NCBI GenBank assembly: GCA_964421875.1
Contig: CAYQZD010000026.1
Coordinates: 1 to 39,303, forward strand
DNA length: 39,303 nt
Source: CAYQZD01 sp964421875
GTDB taxonomy: Bacteria > Electryoneota > Tariuqbacteria > Tariuqbacterales > Tariuqbacteraceae
Direction: 5' to 3'
Shown here: in pieces, positions 8,904-17,600 of the stretch
Position numbering within the stretch: position 1 is the stretch's first letter
Layout of the letters: every line of letters begins with the position of its first letter
Notes under the pieces: model-generated
Databases searched by the model: none
What the model saw: only the letters and a program-made list of their open reading frames with translations
Told to the model about the DNA's origin: nothing
Program-made: the position numbers and the translations under genes

Positions 8904-9593
8904 GTGGCTCTCCTCCCGGCGCTGGCGATTGTAGGGCTGGGCGGTAGTGAATTCTATCGATGGGCTTGCGCCACCCCGCGTTTCGTCGTGGAAAGAATCT
9001 CCATCGCCGAAATGAAGTACATCGATGCGGGGGAAATCGCCGCTGGATTGGATTCGGTTATTAACCGGAATATAATCGGTCTGAACCTGAAACGACTGGA
9101 AGCCGCGCTCGAAACGATGCCCTATATCGATGAAGTTAGGATTTACCGTTCCTTTCCCTCGGAACTGCGAGTCTCCGTTAAGGAACGCGACATTCTCGCA
9201 ATGTTGAACACTGACCGGGGCTTGACAACGGTCGATTTCAACGGTGAAATCGTCGCCCCGCCGCGGCCGGGGGATGTATTCGACTTTCCCCTGCTGTCGG
9301 AGTGCGCGCCGGGTAGTGAAGGATTCCGATGCGGGATAGAATTCCTCCGCGCTGCAAGAACCTACTGTCCCCGGGTTTACGCGCAAATTTCCGAGGTTAT
9401 ATATAATATGGACAAATCGGAGATAACCGCTCTTGTCGGAGAAAAGGCGCTTCCCGTGATAATCGGCCGCGGAGCCTACTGGGAAAAAATCCTGGCGCTC
9501 TGGGCGCTGCTGGAAAAATCACCGGTGAAACTGAAGGAAATTGCGGAAGCAGACCTCCGTTTCCCCCAAAGAATCTACTTCAAACGAGGATGA
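8904..9593 (+). CDS. ftsQ: Cell division protein FtsQ (N-terminus frameshifted)
   Basis: Bitopic inner-membrane divisome protein that links early and late division proteins and binds FtsL/FtsB in studied species. The open frame from the GTG at 8904 gives 229 residues: a membrane segment (ALLPALAIVGLG), then a POTRA domain (about residues 25-95) with the pattern IIGLNLKRLEAALETMPYI and VRIYRSFPSELRVSVKER, then the beta domain. Identification rests on this domain layout and on the position between murB and ftsA. This start leaves no cytoplasmic tail and has no ribosome binding site, so the true start is probably the ATG at 8809 in another frame (see the leader entry). Confidence 0.85.
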   Translation: MALLPALAIVGLGGSEFYRWACATPRFVVERISIAEMKYIDAGEIAAGLDSVINRNIIGLNLKRLEAALETMPYIDEVRIYRSFPSELRVSVKERDILAMLNTDRGLTTVDFNGEIVAPPRPGDVFDFPLLSECAPGSEGFRCGIEFLRAARTYCPRVYAQISEVIYNMDKSEITALVGEKALPVIIGRGAYWEKILALWALLEKSPVKLKEIAEADLRFPQRIYFKRG

Positions 9594-9665
9594 TTCTCTG
9601 AGTTAACGACTTATGCTAATAGGGTAGTTTTGAACGTTCTATACTTTTTAATGATATAGACAAAT

Positions 9666-9746
9666 TGTCATTCTGAGCCCGCCGCAGGCGGAGCGAAGAA
9701 TCGCAGTTTTATGCAATTGAGATTCTTCACAGCGTTCAGAATGACA
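9666..9746. repeat. Dispersed inverted-repeat element ending TGTCATTCTGAG / CAGAATGACA
   Basis: The outer arms TGTCATTCTG (9666-9675) and CAGAATGACA (9737-9746) are exact reverse complements. The inner arms GAAGAATC (9695-9702) and GATTCTTC (9721-9728) also pair, and CCGCC-GCA-GGCGG forms a third small hairpin. This layout resembles the short, non-coding palindromic elements with TCATTCTGAG ends that are scattered through many environmental bacterial genomes. It fills most of the ftsQ-ftsA gap. I see no gene in 9594-9867. Confidence 0.75.
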
Positions 9747-9867
9747 TCCTCGACAGAATGAAACTGTAATGTATGTCTAATATAAACATATTTAAAGACT
9801 TGTTTTCTAATAGCGCAAAGCGTTTGAGGCAATTGTAAGAACCGGAAAAATACTTGAGAGTGTTCTT

Positions 9868-11130
9868 ATGACAGTTATCAATAACATTATCGGATTGGAT
9901 TTGGGCACCACCAAGGTCTCGGTGGTCATCGCCGAAAAGACCGAGCAGGGCCGACTTAACATAGTCGGCGTGGGTTCCAGTCCGGCGCAGGGAATGAGGC
10001 GGGGGATAGTGGTCAATATCGATAAGACCGTGAATGCTATCGAAAAATCGGTGGAGGAATCCGAAAGAATCGCCGGCGTCGAAGTTTCCACGGTTTACGC
10101 CGGTATCGCCGGAGACCATGTCAGAAGTATGAATTCACGCGGTGTAATCGCTATCTCCCGAAAACCGGGCAAAGTCGCTGAAAACGAAATCAAACCCGAA
10201 GACGTGGACCGGGTAATCGAAGCGGCGAAGGCTGTCTCCATTCCAATGGATCGGGAAGTCCTGCATATCCTGCCTCAACAGTTCATCGTGGACGACCAGC
10301 ATGGCATAAAGGACCCGGTGGGTCAAGCCGGAGTCAGGCTTGAGGCGGATGTCCACATCATCACCGGAGCGGTGGCGTCAGCGCAAAATATCTACCGCTG
10401 CGTGAAAAAGGCGGGACTCAGTGTGAAAGACCTGGTGCTGGAGCCCCTCGCTTCCAGCTTTGCCGTGCTGGAGGAGGACGAAAGGGAACTGGGTGTGGGA
10501 ATGATCGATCTGGGCGGCGGCACCACGGATATCGCTATCTTCGAGGAGGGCGCCATCAAGCACACTCATGTCCTGTCTCTGGGGGGGCAATTGGTCACCC
10601 GCGACATCGCAGTAGGGCTCAATATCCCTATCGACCATGCGGAGAAAGTGAAGATTGAATACGGATTAGCCACCAAGGATTTATTGGAGGAGGATATTCC
10701 TATTACCCTGCCCGGTTTCGGCAGTCGTCCCGCCAGCGAAGTTATGTTGTCGGAAATTACTAAAATCATCCAATACCGTATGGAGGAAATCTTCGAATTC
10801 GCCCGCGATGAAGTGTTCCGTATGATGGGACCGAATTACCATCAAAAACTCCCCGCGGGAATGATTGTCACCGGAGGAGGCGCGCTGATTCCCGGCACCG
10901 ATTCCCTGGCGGGTGAAATCTTCGGCTTTCCGGTGCAGGTGCGGGGTCCCAGGGGAGTCGGCGGACTTACTTCGCTGGTGGAAAATCCTATCTATTCCAC
11001 CGGTGTGGGGCTGGTAATCTACGGCGATAAATACGCTGAAGGCGCCGATGTCTTCCGCGGCGACGACACCAAGATTTTCGATAAGATAATGTCCCGAATG
11101 CGCCACTGGTGGGAAGAACATTTTAGCTGA
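9868..11130 (+). CDS. ftsA: Cell division protein FtsA
   Basis: Actin-like ATPase that tethers FtsZ filaments to the inner membrane and recruits later division proteins. The 420 residues contain the actin-fold phosphate-1 motif GLDLGTTKVSVV (residues about 8-19), the SHS2/1C subdomain (about 85-165), the phosphate-2 motif MIDLGGGTTDIAIF, the adenosine motif VTGGGALIPG, and a C-terminal region ending in MSRMRHWWEEHFS, an amphipathic membrane-targeting helix as expected. A gap of 179 bp containing tandem octamers separates it from ftsZ. Confidence 0.95.
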   Translation: MTVINNIIGLDLGTTKVSVVIAEKTEQGRLNIVGVGSSPAQGMRRGIVVNIDKTVNAIEKSVEESERIAGVEVSTVYAGIAGDHVRSMNSRGVIAISRKPGKVAENEIKPEDVDRVIEAAKAVSIPMDREVLHILPQQFIVDDQHGIKDPVGQAGVRLEADVHIITGAVASAQNIYRCVKKAGLSVKDLVLEPLASSFAVLEEDERELGVGMIDLGGGTTDIAIFEEGAIKHTHVLSLGGQLVTRDIAVGLNIPIDHAEKVKIEYGLATKDLLEEDIPITLPGFGSRPASEVMLSEITKIIQYRMEEIFEFARDEVFRMMGPNYHQKLPAGMIVTGGGALIPGTDSLAGEIFGFPVQVRGPRGVGGLTSLVENPIYSTGVGLVIYGDKYAEGADVFRGDDTKIFDKIMSRMRHWWEEHFS

Positions 11131-11227
11131 TTAGCGACTGACTATAATCAATAGAAAACAGTGGAACAGTAAGGTATTTGTATCGCAGAATATCTGTAAT
11201 ACTATAAATACAAAGATTTACCTCTTA

Positions 11228-11263
11228 ACTTGTAAACTTGTCAACATGCAAACTTGCGAACTT
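11228..11263. repeat. Tandem octamer array A (ACTTGYN plus linker a)
   Basis: Four full 8-bp units and a partial fifth: ACTTGTA, ACTTGTC, ACATGCA and ACTTGCG, each followed by the same linker base a. The array lies in the ftsA-ftsZ gap, about 45 bp before the ftsZ start. Related arrays with other linker bases occur at 23139-23173 and 26392-26429. The rest of the 11131-11309 gap is AT-rich, and I see no convincing promoter in it. Confidence 0.85.
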
Positions 11264-11309
11264 ATTTCGAAAATCCAATTCTATCATAAATTCTTCTGGA
11301 GGCTGAAAA

Positions 11310-12488
11310 ATGGGTGAGCCTAAGATTCAATTCGACGAAACCTTCGACCAGAGGGCGAAAATGAAGGTGGTCGGAGTGGGGGGCGCGGGCAACAATGCGG
11401 TCAACGGGATGATTAATTCCCGGCTTATGGGAGTGGAGTTCATCGCGGTCAACACCGACGCGCAGGCGCTGGAGGCCAATCGAGCCAATATCCGAGTGCA
11501 AATCGGCCGCGGCATCACAAAAGGACTTGGAGCCGGAGCCAATCCTGATGTCGGCCGGGCTTCCATCGAAGAGGACCGGGAAGCGGTCGAAGCGGTAGTG
11601 GCGGATTCCGATATGGTTTTCATCACTGCCGGTATGGGAGGCGGGACCGGAACCGGAGCCGCTCCCGTAGTGGCTGAAATCGCTAAAGAGACCGGCGCTT
11701 TGACCGTAGGAATAGTCACCAAACCTTTCCTTTTCGAAGGTCCCAAGCGGACGATGCGGGCGATGCAGGGAATAGGCGAACTCAAGGAAAAAGTTGACAC
11801 CCTAATCGTAATTCCCAACCAGCGACTGCTGTCCATAGTGGAGAAGGACACGCCGCTGGAGCAGGCTTTTAAAATCGCTGACAATGTTCTCCTTCAAGCC
11901 ACCAAGGGGATTTCCGATCTGGTGAACCGTCCCGGCTTGATAAACCTCGACTTCGCGGATGTGCGCACCGTGATGTCGGAGATGGGCGACGCGATTATGG
12001 GCGTCGGCATCGGTTCCGGTGAGAACCGCGCCGCCGAAGCCGCTCACCGCGCCATCTCCAGCCCCCTCCTCGATGAAATCAACATCGCCGGCGCCAAGGG
12101 CGTGCTGATTAACATCACCGGCGGCCAAGAACTGCCCCTCTACGAAGTGAACGAAGCCACCAACGTCATCTACGAAGCCGCGGGCGAAGACGCCAACATC
12201 ATCTTCGGTGTGGTCTTCGACCAGTCCTTCAAGGATTCCATCCAGGTCACCGTCATCGCCACCGGTTTCAGCCGGAAGCAGGAGAGCAAGACTCCGATTA
12301 CTACCCAGCCCTTGAAAAAGGTGTTCGAATTCAAGCCAGCCGATGAGGAGGTCCACAAAGTCCCGGCTGTCAATCGGAAAACCGCTCCCGAAAGGCAGTT
12401 CGAGCATATACTTGATGCCAACGATTCCAAGACCTTCAACCTCACCGACATCGAAATCCCGACTTATCTGCGCAAGCAGATGGATTGA
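11310..12488 (+). CDS. ftsZ: Cell division GTPase FtsZ
   Basis: Tubulin-like GTPase that forms the cytokinetic Z ring. The 392 residues include GVGGAGNNAVNGMI near the N-terminus, the tubulin signature GMGGGTGTGAAPVVAEIA (about residues 107-124), the synergy-loop region with NLDFADVRTVM, a variable linker of about 50 residues, and the C-terminal peptide DIEIPTYLRKQMD that binds FtsA and other partners. A strong ribosome binding site, GGAGG, lies 9 bp before the ATG. It is the last dcw gene here. Confidence 0.98.
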   Translation: MGEPKIQFDETFDQRAKMKVVGVGGAGNNAVNGMINSRLMGVEFIAVNTDAQALEANRANIRVQIGRGITKGLGAGANPDVGRASIEEDREAVEAVVADSDMVFITAGMGGGTGTGAAPVVAEIAKETGALTVGIVTKPFLFEGPKRTMRAMQGIGELKEKVDTLIVIPNQRLLSIVEKDTPLEQAFKIADNVLLQATKGISDLVNRPGLINLDFADVRTVMSEMGDAIMGVGIGSGENRAAEAAHRAISSPLLDEINIAGAKGVLINITGGQELPLYEVNEATNVIYEAAGEDANIIFGVVFDQSFKDSIQVTVIATGFSRKQESKTPITTQPLKKVFEFKPADEEVHKVPAVNRKTAPERQFEHILDANDSKTFNLTDIEIPTYLRKQMD

Positions 12489-12558
12489 TTTCGTCGGCGC
12501 TTTAAGGGATATAATATAATTGTTTTTGGGGATGGTCAAATCTATCTCAAGTGGTTGA

Positions 12559-14055
12559 ATGGCGGTTGAAAGACACCTCTACGAATACCGGAGCGGTCCC
12601 CATAGTGTGGAATTGCTGTTTCCCAACGATCGGGGGGCGGCGCTGGGGAGCCTGGGCTTTCAAACGGTTTATCACCTGTTCAATTCCCAGCCGGAATTCA
12701 GCGCCGGGATGTCGTTTTTCGACCCTCAGGCGAAAGTCTCCGGCAAATATTCGGCGCGGGAAATCCTCGCCCTCTCCATCGCCTATGAATTAGACGCCGC
12801 TAACTTCCTCCGTTTCCTCCTGAACAGAGGCCTCGAACCCATAGCGTGCAATCGTAAAGGTCCTTTAGTTGTCGCCGGCGGGGTTCTATCCTTAATCAAT
12901 CCCCTCCCCCTCGCTCCCTTCGTCGATTTGTTTATGATAGGGGACGGGGAAGAGTTGATACCGCGGTTCGCCCGTATCTATCAAGATAACCACCGCCGGG
13001 GAAAGGAAGCTTTGATGCAAGCCTTTACCGCCGAACCGGGTTTTTGGCTGCCCGAAAACGGAATGCCCGCTGAATTCGAACCGGCGCAGCAACCGCGCTC
13101 CCTACCGCTGCACTCTGTCATCATCTCCGAAGAGGCCCACTTCGGAGAAATGTTTTTGGTGGAAGTCGGCCGGGGATGTCCCCGGCGCTGCCGGTTCTGC
13201 GCCTCATCGCACATTCATTCCTACGAATATCATCCACTCGATAGAATCCTAGAAGTTATAGAAGACAATGTTTCTCCCCCCATTACGGTGGGGCTCATCG
13301 GCTCCGCACTCTCCGATTACCCCGATATGCAGCCGCTGCTCGCTAAACTTGTGCGGAAGGGGTATGGTCTGGGCTTGTCTTCCCTTAGACCAGATGCGAT
13401 AACACCGCAATTAGCGGAATTGATGATTAAAGGCGGGGTGAAAACACTAACCCTGGCGCCGGAGGCGGGGAGTCTGAGACTGAGGCGGATTACCGGCAAG
13501 GGAATGACCGATGAAACTATATACCGCAGCGCTCAATATGCTCTGGAGGCGGGAATTTCGCGTTTGAAACTGTATCTCCTCATCGGGCTCCCCGGCGAGA
13601 CCGAAGAAGACATCGATTCTCTGATTGCGATGGCGCGGCGGATAGCGGAGATGGGTCCGCGCGGCTGGCTTGAAGTTTCGGTCAACGCCTTCGTTCCCAA
13701 GGCGCATACACCCTGGCAATGGGCGGGATTCGCGGGGCAGAACTATATTAAGAAAACCAGGACGAGGATTAGGAAAGAACTAAAAAATATCGGCTTCACC
13801 CGGAGGAGTTCGACTCAGGAATTGGTCAATGCGGTTATCTCCGCCGGGGATGAAACTGTCGGTCTCGCGCTATATGATTCGCTGCTTGAGGAGGTTTCTT
13901 TAAAGCAGGCTTTGCGAAGAAGGGGAGGGGATTGGAAAGCTTATGTAAGCGAAAAGGATAGTTCTTATACATTTCCCTGGGATGGATTATCTTGTTCCGG
14001 TGAGAAGGAGAGCTTAATGGCAATTTGGAAAATGTTGAGAACCCGAATATCATAA
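12559..14055 (+). CDS. Radical SAM protein with N-terminal B12-binding-like domain
   Basis: A 498-residue [4Fe-4S] enzyme of unknown reaction. The N-terminal ~170 residues resemble the cobalamin-binding-type domain of the uncharacterised radical SAM family of the TIGR03960 kind (SLGFQTVYHLFNSQP, and GGVLSLINPLPLAPFVDLFMIGDGEEL). The core starts with the cluster motif CPRRCRFC (about residue 211), followed by radical SAM strands including KTLTLAPEAGS, LRRITGKGMT and LKLYLLIGLPGETEEDI. No TIGR03936/DUF2344 extension follows, although many relatives carry one. The start at 12559 has only a weak ribosome binding site. The gene follows ftsZ by 70 bp and may be read from the same transcript. The assignment is to a family only. 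Confidence 0.88.
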   Translation: MAVERHLYEYRSGPHSVELLFPNDRGAALGSLGFQTVYHLFNSQPEFSAGMSFFDPQAKVSGKYSAREILALSIAYELDAANFLRFLLNRGLEPIACNRKGPLVVAGGVLSLINPLPLAPFVDLFMIGDGEELIPRFARIYQDNHRRGKEALMQAFTAEPGFWLPENGMPAEFEPAQQPRSLPLHSVIISEEAHFGEMFLVEVGRGCPRRCRFCASSHIHSYEYHPLDRILEVIEDNVSPPITVGLIGSALSDYPDMQPLLAKLVRKGYGLGLSSLRPDAITPQLAELMIKGGVKTLTLAPEAGSLRLRRITGKGMTDETIYRSAQYALEAGISRLKLYLLIGLPGETEEDIDSLIAMARRIAEMGPRGWLEVSVNAFVPKAHTPWQWAGFAGQNYIKKTRTRIRKELKNIGFTRRSSTQELVNAVISAGDETVGLALYDSLLEEVSLKQALRRRGGDWKAYVSEKDSSYTFPWDGLSCSGEKESLMAIWKMLRTRIS

Positions 14056-14198
14056 GACAGGGAATTATCTTGATTGTTTTCCTGTAACCCGGGAACCGGT
14101 TCCTTTGAAAACAAGTATAAACTTCATCGATACATTTGCGATTATAGCGTTTTTTAATTATCTTAAAAAAATTCTGTCTATTTCGTATCTGACCTGTT

Positions 14199-14363
14199 AT
14201 GCTTGACGATGAACTTCTGAATATATTAGCCTGTCCTCAATGTAAGGGCGAGCTTAACTACGACAAGGAAAACGACGTTCTGATATGTCACCAATGCCGC
14301 CTCAAGTATCTGGTGAAGGACGACATTCCCGTGATGCTCGTCGACGAGGCGGAGAAGTTCTAA
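14199..14363 (+). CDS. Trm112-like zinc-ribbon protein (UPF0434/YcaR type)
   Basis: A 54-residue protein beginning MLDDELLNILACPQCKGEL, with a second cysteine pair CHQC at about residue 30 and the ending DDIPVMLVDEAEKF. This matches the bacterial Trm112/YcaR family: CPxCKG, a short beta region, CxxC, then DGIPVML. Eukaryotic and archaeal Trm112 activates methyltransferases; the bacterial role is not established. Cys at residues 12, 15, 30 and 33 would bind zinc. It stands alone between the radical SAM gene and the porU-like gene, 143 bp after the former. Confidence 0.9.
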   Translation: MLDDELLNILACPQCKGELNYDKENDVLICHQCRLKYLVKDDIPVMLVDEAEKF

Positions 14364-14415
14364 TTCGTAAACAATAATATCGATAAAAACGTTCGAAACC
14401 GGAGAAGCTTATAAA

Positions 14416-14530
14416 GGTTCGCTAAAGGTTATTTCGCATTCTTGATTTTTCAATTGGCGGGATGAGTACGCCCTGGCCTCCTTTAGCGAACATCACAACC
14501 GGATAATCCCCCTGGATGTTCGGTTTTTTT
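14416..14530 (+). promoter_or_regulatory. Leader with two mutually exclusive hairpins (possible attenuator or small RNA)
   Basis: TTCGCTAAAGG (14418-14428) is an exact reverse complement of CCTTTAGCGAA (14480-14490). The end of that second arm overlaps CGAACATC (14487-14494), which pairs exactly with GATGTTCG (14515-14522), just before a run of seven T. The long hairpin and the terminator hairpin share CGAA, so they cannot form together, which is the usual layout of transcription attenuators and riboswitches. A GGCG/CGCC hairpin (14457-14472) sits within the large loop. I do not recognise a known riboswitch class. It could equally be a stable small RNA with its own terminator. Confidence 0.45.
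14487..14530 (+). terminator. Intrinsic terminator before the porU-like gene
   Basis: An exact 8-bp stem, CGAACATC / GATGTTCG, with a 20-base loop is followed by G and seven T. It lies 124 bp after the Trm112-like gene and about 114 bp before the porU-like gene. The long loop makes it a weaker terminator than usual. Confidence 0.6.
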
Positions 14531-14643
14531 GTTCAGTTACCCTCGAATAAGGGATTACCCATATTCTATCCTTGCAAGAACCTCCACCATTCCGCCGATT
14601 GGATAATTAGACTGGCTTTCGTTCCAACCTGAGGAAATTCGTT

Positions 14644-17600
14644 ATGGTCAACGGATTCAAGCGTCTATTCTTCGCAATTTCGATAATATCAACCTTAGCG
14701 AGCTCTGGTTTGCAGGCATCGTTTCCGGAACCTGACATCAGGATTCTCCGCTCGGACCAATCCGGGTTGACCCTGGAGTACTCGCCCCTGTTGAAATCCA
14801 CGTCGCCGACCCGGAATGAAACCGCCCTCATCGACCTGCCGCATCACGGAATATCGAATATTCCGGGCGAATATCCACTGCCGTTAAGAAAGCACCTGGT
14901 CGCTTTGCCTCAAGGAGCGGCTGCTGTCCTGAACATCGAATCGGTGCGGACGAAGGTTTTTAAGAATATCAAGCTGGAGAAGGTTCCGTTAGCTGGAGAT
15001 GACGGCGCTTTTCAAGCTGAAGGTTTCGAGCGGGCAAGAGGGAAATTTGTCAGCGTATCGGAGCCGTTTCGCTTTAGGCGGTTTTGGGCGGTGGAAGTGA
15101 CTCTGCAGCCTTGTAAGTATAATTCTGATGAGCAATCGCTGGAGATGGCGGAGACCATCAGGTTCAGTCTGGACTTCAAAGGCGGTAATCCCGGCGGATA
15201 CACTGAACCGAAATCGGAATGGCTGGAACCGATGATTCTCAACCTCCCCCAAGCCCGCAATTGGGCTTATCCTCCGGCGAGGAGGCTGCAGTCCGGCTGG
15301 CCTCAGGGGACGCTGCTGGAGATTTTAGTTGAAGAAGAGGGTATGTACCGCATCGGTTTCAATGAGATTCAGCAGCTTGGGCTCGACCCTTCAGACTACC
15401 CCTTAAGTAGAATCCGTCTTTATAATAACGGCGGCCGGGAACTTCCTACCGAATTGAATTATGTCCCTGTCGATTCACTGATTGAAAATGCTATTCTGTT
15501 GCGCGACCTTGACGGGGATGATGTCTTCGATCCCGGGGATTTCATTGTTTTTTATGGGAGGGGGACCTTGGGCTGGGAGGAAATCTACGGCGGCGAGTTC
15601 AGGCATTATATCAATCATTACACCTATGACAACTCCTATTGGCTGGAACTGAGCGTTTCCGGTCCGACGGGCAAGCGGATGGAGCCCTTCGGAGTTCAAG
15701 ATTCCCCCAGCGTTACAGTCCACACCACCAAAGGCAGGGTTTATCGGGAGGATGAGCGGGTGATCTATGGTTCAGGCTCTTTTCCGGGTTCGGGGCTTGA
15801 GTGGTATGGCGACCTTTTCGCCGGTGGTGAAAGCAGGACTTACCGCCACAGTTTCCGCAATGTGGCTTCGGGTTATCTTAAGATAAGAGCCAAGCTCTTG
15901 AACGTGCTCGGTTCCTGCACTTTTCAGGTCTATTTCAACAACAGCCTCCTTCCCGGAACCATCAACACCGGGGGGGTGCAATATATCCCGGAACAGGACG
16001 ACATCACCCGCGAGGGAGATAACAGTTTGATGATTAAGAATATACTGAGCGGTTCCGCCTATCTTGATTGGTATGAAATCGAATATGAACGGAGACTGCA
16101 GGCTGAAAACGGCTCCCTCTTTTTTGAATCGCCTCTGGTATCCGGCATCGCTTACTTCGATTCGCTGACCGGGTTTACCGACTCGGTCTATATATTCAAA
16201 ATCAACGATTACGCCAATGTGCGGTTTACCCGGGGCATCAGATTCAAGGATAATCTTTCCACTACGGTTACACAACGTTATTGCGCCTTCGACGAAGGCG
16301 CTTTGATGTTGCCTAAAAGCATCGCTGCCTATCACCGTCCCCGGGGAGATTTTGAGGATCTGCGCAGCGTGAACAACCGCGCTCAGCACCTCTATATCAC
16401 GCACGGCGATTTTTATGATGGAATCGCGGAATTGGCGGAATTGTGGGAGAATCTGGAAGGGATTTCGACCGCCAGAGTGGATGTGGCGCAGATTTTCGAC
16501 CAATTTTCCTGGGGGCTCTACGACCCGGTTGCTATCCGCCTTTTCCTGCAGCAGGCGGTGGATAACTGGGCGGAGCCGCCCGCGTCGGTTACGCTGGTGG
16601 GCGACGGCGATTACGACTACTTCAACCGCCTTTCCCCAAAAGACAAGAATTGGATTCCGGCATTCGAGGAGGGGCTGATTTGTTACGACGACTATTACGC
16701 TTTTCTACATACCGTTTTGCGCCCTGAAGTCGCTTTGGGGCGTTTAACGGTCAATTCTACCTATGAATTAGGGGCGGTGACCGAAAAGATTATCTCCTAT
16801 GCGTCTCAGCCGGATTACGGTCCCTGGCGGAACAGAATTACGCTGGTGGCGGATGATGAATACAAGGAGCGGGGTGTTGTCAGCTCAAGTGAGATTTTAC
16901 ATGTTCGCGACACCGAGTCCCTGGCTCAGAACCATATTCCCCGCTTTTTCAGTCTGAAGAAAATATACCTTACCGAGTATCCGGTGGTCCCCGGAGCGGG
17001 CGGGAGGCAGAAACCCAACGCTGCTGAAGACCTGATTGCGGCGATTAACAGCGGCTGTATTATCGTCAATTATTTTGGCCACGGCAATGAGACCGTTTGG
17101 GCGCACGAAGCGGTGTTTCTGCAGGAGCGGGACTTAAGCCGAATCGACAACGGCGGCAAACTGCCTTTGTTCATCGGGGCTACCTGCACCTGGGGCTACT
17201 TCGACAATCCACTGAAACAGTCGTTTCCCGAAGAATTGCTAGCTGCGCCCGGCAGAGGTGCTATCGCCTGCATCGGCGCTACCCGCACCACCGCCTCGGT
17301 ATATAACGACCCGCTGGTGAGGGGTATCTTTAATAACTGCTTCGGAAATCCCTATGAGCCGCTGCCCATAGGTTTATCGCTGATGAAAGCTAAACTGTCG
17401 GCGGTGGGGTGGAGCGGCGAAAAATACCATCTGTTCGGCGACCCGATGGTTAGGCTGGCTTCACCTCGCAACAGCGGGGAAATCACCGCAATGGAGCCGG
17501 ATTCAATGTTCGCCTTCAACCTGACACAGGTTTCCGGCAGGCTGTTTAAAGACGGAGCGGTCTGGAACGATTTCAACGGGATTGTTTACCTTGAAGTCTT

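Noticed and set aside
11178..11208. A promoter for ftsZ (TTGTAT ... TATAAA) in the ftsA-ftsZ gap
   Set aside because: The spacing is 19 bp and the -35 match is poor; not strong enough to call.
14418..14530. SRP RNA, 6S RNA or a known riboswitch
   Set aside because: The conserved cores of these RNAs that I know (for example the SRP GGAA/AGCAG loop or the c-di-GMP and fluoride cores) are not visible.
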